This document shows positions 8,979-17,988 of a DNA stretch of 64,000 nt, in pieces. Each line of letters opens with the position of its first letter. Positions within the stretch are counted from its first letter, which is position 1. Source of the stretch: Pseudodesulfovibrio profundus (GTDB lineage: Bacteria; Desulfobacterota; Desulfovibrionia; Desulfovibrionales; Desulfovibrionaceae). Location: positions 310,001 through 374,000 of the forward strand of contig NZ_LT907975.1 in NCBI RefSeq assembly GCF_900217235.1, in the 5' to 3' direction. The notes below the pieces were generated by a model that saw only the letters and a list, made by a program, of their open reading frames with translations, was not told the DNA's origin and made no database searches. The position numbers and the translations under genes are program-made.

Positions 8979-10013
8979 CTAATAGTCTTCTTCCTCGTCT
9001 ACCTGCTTCTGACTCTCCGCAGCCATAGACAGCAATTCATTCCATTCTTTCTTGCTGATGAAACCATTGGCAATGGCCTGGCTCTTCAGCTTGGACATCT
9101 TCGACTTGCTGCATTCGAAAGGTAATGCTTCACAGAGTGCATCCTGTGTCGGATACTCCAATGTCTTGAGCATATTGATGATGGTCTGAATCTGGTCGTC
9201 CTTTGACTGTCGTGAGTTCCAAAGAGCGCCCAGGTCTTCGTTGGGTTCCAGCCACACTTCCCGTTCTTGAATGGTCTCATCTCTCGGACACCGGAATTTG
9301 TCCCAGCACAGTCTGAAAGACGTCCCATTCGATTGGATCGACTCAACCGCTTTGAGACCGAGGATAACCTCAAAGGTCGTGGCAAGCTTCGAAGAACCAC
9401 GATAGTTGTTTGCGTTCTTATTTGAATGATGAACGAGAATACAAGCTACCTTTGCTTGTTTAAGTTTCATCAGGAACTGGAGAACCTCGTTGAAGTCTCC
9501 TGCGTCGTTCTCGTCTTTGATGGATGCCAAGGTCGAGAGGTTGTCTAGGATCACAAGGTCATAGCTCCCAATGTGATATGGGTTTGTCTTTTCATCCATC
9601 GTTGCAAGATCCAGCATCGACTCACGTCCTTCCTCCAACGCAAGGTCTGGGAAGTCAGCGTCTGGTCTTTGATACTGTCGAGCAAGAACGGTGATGTTTT
9701 GGCCAGTCAGCTCTTCGTCGAGATTCAATCCCGGTAGAAGGATCTTGGCTCGCTCGATGATGTCCTGAATGTGCATTTCTCCGTCTACGAATAAGACCCG
9801 GCGTGGCTTGATGGCTTTCCAGCCCATGAACTCTCCACCGCCAGCGATGACCAAAGCCAACGTCAGTGTCAGCATGGACTTGCCGACACCAGGAGGGGCG
9901 TAGATCATGGCGCTTTCTCCGTCTCGAAGCCACGGCTTGAGCAAGTGTTCTCGTGGCGGGAATTCAGTCTTCAACAACGTGTCCAGCGAAGGGGCTCTCA
10001 GCTTACTATTCAT
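8979..10013 (-). CDS. RepA-like RecA-fold ATPase (AAA_25 family)
   Basis: The 344-residue protein starts at 10013 after GGAGGGCAGC. The Walker A is YAPPGVGKSMLTLTLAL (residues ~40-52), LFVDGEMH follows, the Walker B is DLVILDNLST, and a VHHSNKNANNYRGSSKLA stretch is typical of hexameric replicative helicases of the RSF1010 RepA type found on plasmids and satellites. It probably unwinds DNA in replication of an excised form of the island. It overlaps the upstream small gene by ATGA, so the two are coupled. Confidence 0.8.
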   Translation of the reverse strand: MNSKLRAPSLDTLLKTEFPPREHLLKPWLRDGESAMIYAPPGVGKSMLTLTLALVIAGGGEFMGWKAIKPRRVLFVDGEMHIQDIIERAKILLPGLNLDEELTGQNITVLARQYQRPDADFPDLALEEGRESMLDLATMDEKTNPYHIGSYDLVILDNLSTLASIKDENDAGDFNEVLQFLMKLKQAKVACILVHHSNKNANNYRGSSKLATTFEVILGLKAVESIQSNGTSFRLCWDKFRCPRDETIQEREVWLEPNEDLGALWNSRQSKDDQIQTIINMLKTLEYPTQDALCEALPFECSKSKMSKLKSQAIANGFISKKEWNELLSMAAESQKQVDEEEDY

Positions 10014-10267
10014 GCTGCCCTCCAAGCTATCCTTTTGGGGATGAGGAATGCCCAGGAGACCCGAAGCGCTTTCCTGCCTTTCTGTCCAAGATCCTGCTTC
10101 CAGTCGTGGAGTGTTGTCTTGGTTTCTTCATGAAAGTCGCTACAAAGGCTCCTAAACTGCTGAAGCCATCTTTGTAGTGTCTTGGATCGTTTCTTCATGG
10201 AAAGCCCGTTTGAGCAGGCTTTCAGCCACTTGCCGAACCTGAATGATGTCTTTGTATGAACTCGCAT
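10010..10267 (-). CDS. Small basic protein of unknown function
   Basis: The protein is 85 residues, rich in lysine, arginine and tryptophan. A GGAGG lies 8 bp before the ATG at 10265-10267, and its TGA overlaps the next ATG (ATGA), which supports a real coupled gene. The composition (MKKRSKTLQRWLQQFRSL) would suit a DNA-binding accessory factor such as a recombination directionality factor, but no motif proves it. Confidence 0.5.
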   Translation of the reverse strand: MRVHTKTSFRFGKWLKACSNGLSMKKRSKTLQRWLQQFRSLCSDFHEETKTTLHDWKQDLGQKGRKALRVSWAFLIPKRIAWRAA

Positions 10268-10590
10268 ATGAGTCCTCCATTTGTTTATGGCCGAATTTGG
10301 CCGTTCATAGAAAAAGGCGAGACGCGCTATGGCTATCCCGCCTGACCAAAAGGAATGTATGTGAACTGAGCATGGATCTGACTGGTGTGCAGACAGTCGA
10401 GCTCAGGTGTAACCTGGAAGCTGTATGCTTACTTAGTGAGGGTTAACTGTTAATATTTGATTTTACACTCTTTTCTTCTTGAGTGGTTTTGCTGCTGGTA
10501 AAGAGGTGATTAAGCGCTCCTCCAGGGCGACTTCGGCTGGCCCCTGCTCGGCATACTGGGTCCAGAAGCCGTCGCCCCAGTGGGTTGCTT
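10268..10590. other. Gene-poor stretch of 323 bp with one outlying repeat copy
   Basis: The stretch holds the promoter region of the 85-residue gene, one outlying copy (10426-10448) of the 23-bp repeat found at 11238-11573, and a coding-like minus-strand tail (10463-10590). Nothing else was recognised. Confidence 0.5.
10426..10448. repeat. Outlying copy of the TGCTTAC-TAGTG repeat
   Basis: TGCTTACTTAGTGAGGGTTAACT matches the family clustered at 11238-11573. It lies downstream of the antirepressor gene, on the other side from the main cluster. Confidence 0.7.
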
Positions 10591-10621
10591 TTACAATTGT
10601 CTTTGAGCATTTTCTTTTCGT
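10463..10621 (-). pseudogene. Coding-like tail after the antirepressor gene (possible frameshifted C-terminus)
   Basis: In another frame, overlapping the end of the antirepressor gene, the minus strand encodes a protein-like stretch including THWGDGFWTQYAEQGPAEVA and LPAAKPLKKKRV up to TAA at 10463-10465. It has no ATG, GTG or TTG start of its own. The simplest reading is that the antirepressor once continued here and a small indel near 10591-10620 truncated it. This is inferred from composition only. Confidence 0.35.
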
Positions 10622-11139
10622 CTTAGTTCCGCTGCAGCTAATTCAAGACGTGTCGCTAAACTCGAAGCATCGTGTTGCTCCTTCTCCTGTTTGCCCGCCC
10701 ACTGGCGAGTTGCTGCCGGGGATATATTATTCTTTTGTTTAATATTTCGTATAACGGCAGGGTCATCTTTGAGCCCTTTCTGAAACCAGTTATGCAAGAC
10801 GTGAAAAGCCTCCAAGCGGTATAGATTTACCTTGTCTTGTACTTCTGGACGAGCCCTCTTGATTGTAAAAAGCCATCCGGCAAGTGCTGCTATTGGCAAC
10901 ATCGTATAGGTCCTGCGTTGTGATGTCCCAGGTAGCTGCGTTGTGATATTGCGTATGAGACTCGCCAGAAATGGATCATTCTTAATTTTAGTGAATTGAC
11001 TTGCCCAGTCCAAACCAATGTCCTGGCATACATGACGAGGCGAAAAGTAACATTGTCCGTCATCTGAGATAGCTGCTAGAATTTCAGTTCCGCAAAAGGA
11101 TACTTCATCATGTTTAACAGGGATAATAGTTTGAGACAT
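10591..11139 (-). CDS. Phage antirepressor N-terminal domain protein (P22_AR_N type)
   Basis: The 182-residue protein starts at 11139 after AAGGAGGTTCAA; an in-frame upstream extension has no such site. The sequence MSQTIIPVKHDEVSFCGTEI and the following YFSPRHVCQDIGLDWASQ segment are characteristic of the P22 antirepressor N-terminal domain, found in phages and satellites where it regulates or relieves repression. The C-terminal domain is short and may be truncated (see the coding-like tail at 10463-10621). Upstream lies the repeat cluster, which could be its control region. Confidence 0.8.
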   Translation of the reverse strand: MSQTIIPVKHDEVSFCGTEILAAISDDGQCYFSPRHVCQDIGLDWASQFTKIKNDPFLASLIRNITTQLPGTSQRRTYTMLPIAALAGWLFTIKRARPEVQDKVNLYRLEAFHVLHNWFQKGLKDDPAVIRNIKQKNNISPAATRQWAGKQEKEQHDASSLATRLELAAAELRRKENAQRQL

Positions 11140-11237
11140 TTGAACCTCCTTGATTTTTTTGATTTGGTTTGTTTGAGGGCATGAGAAAAGGGCACACCAA
11201 ATAAATGGCATGCCCTTTCAAATTAGCTTTGTTCTTT

Positions 11238-11573
11238 TGCTTACTAGTGTGGGTTAATTCTTTGCGCTTTCAAGTTGCGTCTGACAGGTCTACCTCAGCT
11301 ACGTTTTGGCTGCTTACATAGTGGGCCTTAATTGCAGATCCATACGAGAGCTTGATAAATGCCTTAAATCTAACCACGCTCCTAATGCTTACATAGTGGG
11401 GACAATTATCAGCCTGTCGTGTCCAGAGTTCTCATTGCTTACTAGTGGGCCTTAATTCTTAACCTCAAAATTTGACAGCTATCACGGGCTCGGTTGAGTT
11501 CCTCCTGCTTACTAGTGAGGGTTAACTCCTGTTGTATTGAATTTTTATTCTACTTACTAGTGGGTCTTAATTT
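11238..11573. repeat. Cluster of six imperfect 23-bp direct repeats
   Basis: Copies start at 11238, 11311, 11386, 11436, 11506 and 11551, with consensus TGCTTAC(A/T)TAGTGGGCCTTAATT (an A is inserted or omitted after TTAC, and the last third varies). Start-to-start distances are 73, 75, 50, 70 and 45 bp. A seventh copy is at 10426. The cluster fills the 386-bp gap (11212-11597) between brxL and the antirepressor gene. Spacing is too irregular and repeats too degenerate for CRISPR. Iterons of a replication origin or operator sites are possible. Confidence 0.8.
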
Positions 11574-11597
11574 TCAACATACTGATTTCATTTAATA

Positions 11598-13634
11598 TCA
11601 TTCAACGCCTAAAGCCTTGTATACAGCGTCGATAGGATCTGAATAGAAACTGGTTTGGAACTTGGCAAAGAGTTCACCTGGAACCGTGGGGATTTCCCCA
11701 ACGCTGCTCATGGGAATCAGCACTCGTTTGGCCCCTGCATCAAAGGCAAGCTGAAGTGTTGCCGCCAAATCGCTGGCAGGTATGATACTGCCTCCAAGAC
11801 TCATATCCCCCAGAACAACTAAGCTTCCCTGGACTGGCTTACCCAGCAGACCAGAGCATAGCGAAATGAAACTGGAGAGAGTCATTGTGCTATTCGGACC
11901 TGCGTTGTGCAAATCAACAATATGCAGGTGATAGTCACGATCTCCAGGTTTGGATGATGCGCTGACTCGATTGGCATTGGCCTTGAAATAATCGAATGCG
12001 ATACGAAGTGGCTCCTTGGCCTGCATACCGGATCCAACTCCAGAGATAGAGAACTTGCCGTTTCCGGCTGTCACCTGCAGCTCAATACGATACAGGCCAA
12101 GATGAGCAGACCCGCCAGATCCAACGGTGTGAAGCGTGCCCGGATTGAGCGGTCCTTCCGGGATCAGAGATCCGCCTCCTTGCTCCGGCAAACTGACGAA
12201 TTTTTCTTCCATGGTTTCGCTGTCGATGTAGCTGAAATGGACATCATAGAATTCCATTCCACCGAGCTTTTTGAGTTGCTCCTTGACGCGTCTGCGGCAT
12301 TCCAAGGCGTAACGGATGCACTTCTCGACGGCCTCTTTGGTAAACTCCCCATGAGGGTATAGCAGCTTGAGCAGGCCTGAAACCGTCTTGCGGACAGCAA
12401 TTGTGTCTCGTTGGTTGAGGTTATTACCCAGTCTAAAATACTTATCGATTGCGTCGGCAAAGGTGGTCTTGCGCATCTCACGGAAGTATTCCGCCATATA
12501 GTCCACGATGAGCCCATATTGATTTGTGAAGAATTCTGGACGCATCTTGGGGATCTCCCATCCGGGAGTATAGCAGTGCATGCGGTCAAAGAACGCTGTG
12601 TCGATCATGGCCTCCGGGAACGGTGCAAACAGATGGCTTGTCTTTACCAGTGTGTCGACGCTTTGGTTGATATTGCCGACAAAGACCATAGAGGCGTTGG
12701 CGCTGATAGCGTCACGGCCTCGGGAGAAGGAACCTGATGCCATGTAGTCCTTCATGATCTGCACGCCGTCCTTGTCCTTGAAGCTGATCCCGGCAACCTC
12801 GTCGAAGGCGACTACATCCCATACACCAACCAAACCGACTTTGTGACTGCTCATGTTGTAGAACAGGTTAGCAACGGTTGTTTGCCCACCGGACACAAGG
12901 ATGCTGCTCGGGCTGATCTCTTTATAAACGTGACTCTTGCCCGTTCCACGAGGTCCAAGCTCGCAGATGTTGTAATTGTTTTCGACCAGAGGAATAAGCC
13001 TGGAAAGAAGATGCCACTTCACGCGCTCTTCAATGGCGGTAGGTTCAATGCCCGTTGAACGCATCAGCACATCAAGCCACTGTTCTTCGGTCAGCTTTCT
13101 ACGGCCTTCATACACAGTCTGCATATCCATGTTGGGCATCTGGATAGGCTTGAGTTCGCTAATCGAGAACGGAGATCCTTTCTGACCTTCCTCGAAGAAG
13201 TAGTTGATGGAAATGATGCACCATATGCCTCCGACCAATAGCTTCTCGAACTGTTTGACCGTGTTGCTCGATACTTCAACTCCCTTGGTTCCTAAATTCG
13301 AAAGGAAAGCCTCGTAGCAATCGCGTCTCTCGTTCAGTTTGACGGTAACCTTATCAATGACCTTAAAGCTTCCACGTTCACGGATTGTCGACTTGACCTT
13401 TTCCGCTTCATCAGGGCGCACGTAGTTTTGTGAGAGGATGTCCTTAACGCTCTTGATGCCGTCTTGGATGACCTCTTCATCGTCCGAAGCGCAATAAATA
13501 CCCAGAAGATATTCCAGAACGTAAACAGGGACATTCGCTCCTTCTTTGAGAAGCTTGGTGAGATCCTTGCGGACTACCTTGCCCTGAAAGTGTTCATTGA
13601 GAAGTGTATCGAGACTGATGGCTTCATTTTCCAT
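11598..13634 (-). CDS. brxL: BREX type 1 protein BrxL (AAA+ ATPase with Lon-like C-terminal domain)
   Basis: The 678-residue protein starts at 13634 after AAGGA; this gives the usual beginning of the family (SLDTLLNEHFQGKVVRKDL). An ATG at 13655 overlapping pglZ lacks a ribosome site. The Walker A is GPRGTGKSHV (~225-233), the Walker B is in VVAFDEVAGI, and a Lon-like domain occupies ~510-678. Compared with E. coli Lon, the catalytic Ser and Lys positions are Asn (~580, GPNSTM) and Ala (~620, DLAATL), so peptidase activity is unlikely. BrxL forms DNA-encircling rings needed for BREX phage exclusion. It is the last gene of the operon. Confidence 0.95.
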   Translation of the reverse strand: MENEAISLDTLLNEHFQGKVVRKDLTKLLKEGANVPVYVLEYLLGIYCASDDEEVIQDGIKSVKDILSQNYVRPDEAEKVKSTIRERGSFKVIDKVTVKLNERRDCYEAFLSNLGTKGVEVSSNTVKQFEKLLVGGIWCIISINYFFEEGQKGSPFSISELKPIQMPNMDMQTVYEGRRKLTEEQWLDVLMRSTGIEPTAIEERVKWHLLSRLIPLVENNYNICELGPRGTGKSHVYKEISPSSILVSGGQTTVANLFYNMSSHKVGLVGVWDVVAFDEVAGISFKDKDGVQIMKDYMASGSFSRGRDAISANASMVFVGNINQSVDTLVKTSHLFAPFPEAMIDTAFFDRMHCYTPGWEIPKMRPEFFTNQYGLIVDYMAEYFREMRKTTFADAIDKYFRLGNNLNQRDTIAVRKTVSGLLKLLYPHGEFTKEAVEKCIRYALECRRRVKEQLKKLGGMEFYDVHFSYIDSETMEEKFVSLPEQGGGSLIPEGPLNPGTLHTVGSGGSAHLGLYRIELQVTAGNGKFSISGVGSGMQAKEPLRIAFDYFKANANRVSASSKPGDRDYHLHIVDLHNAGPNSTMTLSSFISLCSGLLGKPVQGSLVVLGDMSLGGSIIPASDLAATLQLAFDAGAKRVLIPMSSVGEIPTVPGELFAKFQTSFYSDPIDAVYKALGVE

Positions 13635-13644
13635 TTCAATATCC

Positions 13645-16275
13645 TTAGAAATCATTGATAAATGCCAAGTCGATGGTCATAGGCACTCGTTCATATTCAA
13701 TCTGTGTTGCTGGATCTCGGAGCACCAGAGAATACTCTTTGCGGTTATTGTAATCACCTTTTTTGAGCATGAGCTTCACTGTGCGCTTGCGTTCTTCCAT
13801 GGAATCAGAAGCGCTGTCGAAGGTGACTGTTTCTTCATTACTGATTGGAGTATCGCCGTCACGAAGGGAAATGACGAGAGTTCTCGGTATAGTTTTCCCA
13901 GCAACTTTTTCCGTTTGGATTAGCTCGAACTTTTGGATGTAGTTGACGATCTTGCGGGTTGATCCAAGCAGGGAAACTTCAACCTGTTTTGCAGCTTCTT
14001 TCTCTGCCGCTTTACCTTCCAGCTCTTTAACCTGAACTATGGGCACAACGATTTCTTGAGGAAGCGCTCCTCCATGGATAAAACGGGCTCCTCCGGCAAA
14101 GTGAAAGCGATTGATGCCTTTGGGAATCCAGAACTCCATGTCATCAGAAGTGCCAGCCGTGGTTCGTGTGGAACCATGCCATGCCTTTTCAGAGACTCCC
14201 AGATCCTTGCCAATGACATACCGTTTCTTGGCTTTGATGACGCCCTCGGGTTTGATGCCCAGATCGCTTCGTTCCAGAGATGTGGGAGGCGTGTCTTGAT
14301 AAATGAAACCGTGATCCGCTGTTACGAAGACATTGGAGCCGTTTAGGCTGTTTACGATAAAACTTATCAATCTACTGATTTTATTGATTGTGTTTCGAGC
14401 TGCAAGGAAAGCACGTCCTTCTGAGCTTCTTGTATCACCTGTGTCATCAATTTCATCATGATAGAGGTATATCACTCGCCAGGGGCGGACCAATTCTCGG
14501 CCTTCCTCTTTGTTCATGGCAAGTAACGCATCAGCTTTAATAGCGATACCATCCACATCAGCGAGAATCGCTCCTCGCTGCTCAAGAGAAGCGCAGGACT
14601 GACCATCTATTTGAACTTGGTCGGTTCCTTCTTTGTAGCCGTACTCACGGCGTGGCAGGAGGGAGGCCATGCCCAAAGCGGTATAACTGGGAAGAACACC
14701 AAGCTGGGATGAAAGCTGAGCCTTGAAACGGAACTTGGAGTTGACATCCCGAGTCAGCTCTTCGGCCACCTCGTATCGCAGTGCGTCACTGATAATGACA
14801 AAGACCTTACTTCGAGGATGAGATTGTAAAATGGGTTTGACCTGCGTTGTGAAAAAGTCTTGCTGATTGCGAACGTCGGAAATAGACCAACGTTGCAGCA
14901 ATCCGTCTTCCTGGCCAGATGCGTTTTCAATGAAGCCGCCCCAGGCTACAGACAGTTGGTCGAGATACCAGCCGCCATAGCAGCTTTCCACAACCTTCTG
15001 AACGTCCTTGAGAACGTCCCATCCTGCAAGCTCAACCGTATCCGCTTTCTCGTGGAACAAGCGGTAAAGCTGGTCGAAGCGATATAATTCGGACGTGTAC
15101 GCCTGATACATGGCTTGAGCAGTGGCATAGCTCAGACCAAGGTCATACTGTTTGCGCAACGTGAGTAGCTCCAGAACGGCATCCAGAGCGTCGTAGGTTG
15201 TGGCGTAGATGTTTCCATTATCGCCATACTCATCAAGCTTGATGGTGGCCCAATGACCGTCTTTTCTGCGCAGGATAACAGGTCCGAGCTCCTCAGGCTT
15301 TTCAAGGCGTCCTTGTGTTATTCTGGTGCGCAATGAACGGATGATCTGCCGTTCGGCTTCCTCAAAGGTCATGACGTCGATGAGAGCCTGTTCGTCGTAC
15401 CCAACGATATGTTCGTCGAGACGTAGCTCTTTTGCTATTTCACGAGCAATGGTCACGTACTGGCGATAGTGGTTCAGATTGCTGCGCCATTGCGAGACGA
15501 AAACAGAGGCATTGGTTGCCAGTGCTTTCTGAGTGAGGATGAAATGAGCCAGAGGTCCAGGGACATCTCCGTGCAATGTGTTTGCAAAGTCGTTCACCAA
15601 CAGCCGTATCAGCAGGTCGGATAGACTAGGATTTTCGGCATCATAGCCGAAGGTCTTGGCCATTTGATCCCAGAAGAATGGTGCGAGATCGAACTTCTCG
15701 ATGTCTTGCCATGCCTTAGTCGGAGACTTGAAGTCGCAAGTATCATCGGAGCACATCTCACCAAACAGCTTCATGAGTATGTCGAAAATGCCTGCCTGAT
15801 CTGCACGGCTGAGCACGGCGATGATCTTCATATCGATGTCTCGTTCCTGATCCTCGGATGCTACAAGCTTTTTCAGACGGCTAACTCGTTCTTTGCTGTT
15901 GAGGAATTTCTTCCTGTCGCTCAAATGGGCTCGCATGCTCTGACTGGTAAGTCCAAGTTCTCCCATGAGTATGGATGCACGATCCGCATGGAAAGAGCGG
16001 CTATACAAGCGAATGTCGAGCAGCCAGTCATCCTCGGGGGCAGGTTCTATTGTTGGTGAGTAGATCAGATACTTCCTAGTCGTGTCTTCCAGCTCAAGCT
16101 TTACTTTAAGTTCCAGCAGGCTTTCGTTATCGCTATTAATCAGCGTGACTCCATCGAGATCTAGCTCCGCAACAGTTTCAAGGAACTCCTGATCTGGATC
16201 ATTCCAAAAAACAATGCGACAGCCTTCAGCGTGGAAAAGCTTGGAAAGAGATTCGGTGATTTTTGAGGCGTCCAT
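13645..16275 (-). CDS. pglZ: BREX type 1 phosphatase-like protein PglZ
   Basis: The 876-residue protein opens with SKITESLSKLFHAEGCRIVF, typical of type A PglZ. The alkaline-phosphatase-like PglZ core is seen at about 490-700, with VFVIISDALRYEVAEEL (metal-binding D in SDALR) and VFVTADHGFIYQD (DHG). The HAGGARFIHGGALPQEIVVP-like segment (about 720-740) is the last core motif. It is an essential core component of all BREX types; the biochemical role is nuclease- or phosphatase-like and still debated. The ATG follows the HEPN gene stop with no gap, so translation is coupled. The frame is intact. Confidence 0.95.
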   Translation of the reverse strand: MDASKITESLSKLFHAEGCRIVFWNDPDQEFLETVAELDLDGVTLINSDNESLLELKVKLELEDTTRKYLIYSPTIEPAPEDDWLLDIRLYSRSFHADRASILMGELGLTSQSMRAHLSDRKKFLNSKERVSRLKKLVASEDQERDIDMKIIAVLSRADQAGIFDILMKLFGEMCSDDTCDFKSPTKAWQDIEKFDLAPFFWDQMAKTFGYDAENPSLSDLLIRLLVNDFANTLHGDVPGPLAHFILTQKALATNASVFVSQWRSNLNHYRQYVTIAREIAKELRLDEHIVGYDEQALIDVMTFEEAERQIIRSLRTRITQGRLEKPEELGPVILRRKDGHWATIKLDEYGDNGNIYATTYDALDAVLELLTLRKQYDLGLSYATAQAMYQAYTSELYRFDQLYRLFHEKADTVELAGWDVLKDVQKVVESCYGGWYLDQLSVAWGGFIENASGQEDGLLQRWSISDVRNQQDFFTTQVKPILQSHPRSKVFVIISDALRYEVAEELTRDVNSKFRFKAQLSSQLGVLPSYTALGMASLLPRREYGYKEGTDQVQIDGQSCASLEQRGAILADVDGIAIKADALLAMNKEEGRELVRPWRVIYLYHDEIDDTGDTRSSEGRAFLAARNTINKISRLISFIVNSLNGSNVFVTADHGFIYQDTPPTSLERSDLGIKPEGVIKAKKRYVIGKDLGVSEKAWHGSTRTTAGTSDDMEFWIPKGINRFHFAGGARFIHGGALPQEIVVPIVQVKELEGKAAEKEAAKQVEVSLLGSTRKIVNYIQKFELIQTEKVAGKTIPRTLVISLRDGDTPISNEETVTFDSASDSMEERKRTVKLMLKKGDYNNRKEYSLVLRDPATQIEYERVPMTIDLAFINDF

Positions 16276-16758
16276 TTATCTTCTCGGATTTGGTGGATAA
16301 TTATCTTCGACAAGCCCCACCAAAGCTAATGCCAGTGCTCGAATGCTAGCTGTGTTCATTTCAATGCGCCAGTTGATTGCCCCATTTGGTGGGCCATCCC
16401 AAAGGTTGAAACCTTCAATGTCAGTTTCAGTTCCATAGGCTTCAATGTGGCAATGCGAGATTGCATTACGAAACCGTTTCAGAAATGCATTTAAGTTCCG
16501 ATTTGAATTGCGTACGTCAAGTCTTGTGATGAACTTCATTTCAGGGCAGAATTCTTGAATTGGTATATTCGGAGCAATTCCATTCTCGCTCATGAAAACC
16601 ACCATACCTAAGCAAGAGTTAATAAGCTGTGTCACATTAAAAACTCTACGGTCTTCCAAGCCTTCTCTTTCTTGGAGTTCCCAAGCTTCATCAATATACT
16701 CAAGATTTGCCTTTGTCCTCACAGCAAAATCTCTTAATAGGCCTTCATACATTCCCAT
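16276..16758 (-). CDS. HEPN-type putative RNase embedded in the BREX operon
   Basis: The 160-residue helical protein starts at 16758 after AGGAG. FLKRFRNAISHCHIE (about 108-122) contains RNAISH, the Rx4H (RNxxxH) signature of HEPN ribonucleases, with the N-terminal helices expected for the fold. HEPN toxins cleave RNA in abortive-infection and toxin-antitoxin systems. It lies 10 bp after the pglX stop and directly abuts pglZ, so it is an operon member and not a later side insertion. No separate antitoxin (MNT-type) gene is present, so a BREX component or nothing may restrain it. The family call rests on motif and size. Confidence 0.75.
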   Translation of the reverse strand: MGMYEGLLRDFAVRTKANLEYIDEAWELQEREGLEDRRVFNVTQLINSCLGMVVFMSENGIAPNIPIQEFCPEMKFITRLDVRNSNRNLNAFLKRFRNAISHCHIEAYGTETDIEGFNLWDGPPNGAINWRIEMNTASIRALALALVGLVEDNYPPNPRR

Positions 16759-17695
16759 TCCAGATCTCCTATTCCGGCTTCTTTCCGGTCACTGCTTTCA
16801 CTTCAGCTAACAGCTTGCCGAACTTGCCGTAGTTGACCTTTACGCCGTCATCGAGATCGAGGGGGATGCGCTGGTCTGCGTAGTGGCGGAGCAGCTCATC
16901 GAACTCGCGGAGTTCCTGCTGCTTCTTGCGCATGGTATCCAACTCTTTTTGCAGCTTTCTGGCTGCAGTGGCTGAACCTGCGTTGTCCTTTTCCTTGTCC
17001 AGGTAATCGATTCGGGCGTTGTACTTACCCTGCAGTGGAGTGACGTACATGGCTCGCATACGGGCAAGAGTGTTCTCGTTGTAGCGGTGCAGGTAGACGA
17101 GACACTCGAAAGCGCGTTTTTTGCCGCTGGAGAAGAGCCAGTAGATGGGACGCTTTTTGTAGACCTTGAGGTGGTGGTCCTTGAAAAACTTCTGGCTGAT
17201 GAAACGCCGGATGGTGTCGATAGACGCCTCACCTCGCTTGGGATCTAGGCTGTCGGCGACAAACTTCAGGTTCTCGTCCAGCGTCTCGGGCGACCAAGCG
17301 GCCTTGATGAACTCCTCAAAGCGGTTGGTGGCGTCGTCCTCGAACCAGTCGTCATCCATCACAGGAACGATGCCGTCCTCGTCCGCCGGGAAGGTGGTGT
17401 AGCGGGATGGATCGAAGCCTTCGTTGCCGTTGTAGGCATAGATCAACCCAGGCTCGTCTAGGGAATAGCGGCCCATCATGCAGCCGATGGCGTAGGAGAT
17501 GAGTTCTTTTATAGTGTCGGTGCGCTGAAGGGATTCGTATTCTTCTCCTGTTTTACCAGGGCCGTATCGGTAGTGGGGGTTGCTAGTCAAAGTTACTCTA
17601 TGAATTTCAATTTCTGGGGCAAGTGCGCTTTCCCCCGAAATTCGGACCACCGGTTAAGGTGGAGTCAGCGTCCTTAAACCGATAAGGAAGGACGC

Positions 17696-17974
17696 ATGAC
17701 AAAGAGCAGCAAAAGACGGAAACATTCGGACAAGTTTAAGGCCAAGGTCGCACTTGAGGCGATTCGTGGCGTGAAGACGCTTGCGCAACTGGCTGCGGAG
17801 TACAAAGTGCACCCCAATCAGATTTCCACGTGGAAGCGGCAGCTCCTTGAGAATGTCGATGACATCTTTTCCAGTGGCAAGAAAGCCAAAAGCCAGGAGG
17901 AGATAACCGCACCGTTATTTGAGGAGATCGGTCGGCTCAAGATGGACATCAAGTGGCTTGAAAAAAAGTTGTAA
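17696..17974 (+). CDS. IS3-family transposase OrfA
   Basis: The protein is 92 residues with a helix-turn-helix (SDKFKAKVALEAIRGVKTLA, then AAEYKVHPNQISTWKRQLL) and a C-terminal coiled coil (EEIGRLKMDIKWLEKK). The end contains A AAA AAG (17962-17968), the canonical slippery heptamer. A -1 shift leads into the open OrfB frame without a stop, so an OrfAB fusion transposase is expected. Confidence 0.92.
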   Translation: MTKSSKRRKHSDKFKAKVALEAIRGVKTLAQLAAEYKVHPNQISTWKRQLLENVDDIFSSGKKAKSQEEITAPLFEEIGRLKMDIKWLEKKL

Positions 17975-17988
17975 GCCTGCCGCTTGAG

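Noticed and set aside
11238-11573. CRISPR-like array
   Set aside because: Repeats are imperfect, spacing varies from 45 to 75 bp, unit ends differ, and there are no cas genes in the window.
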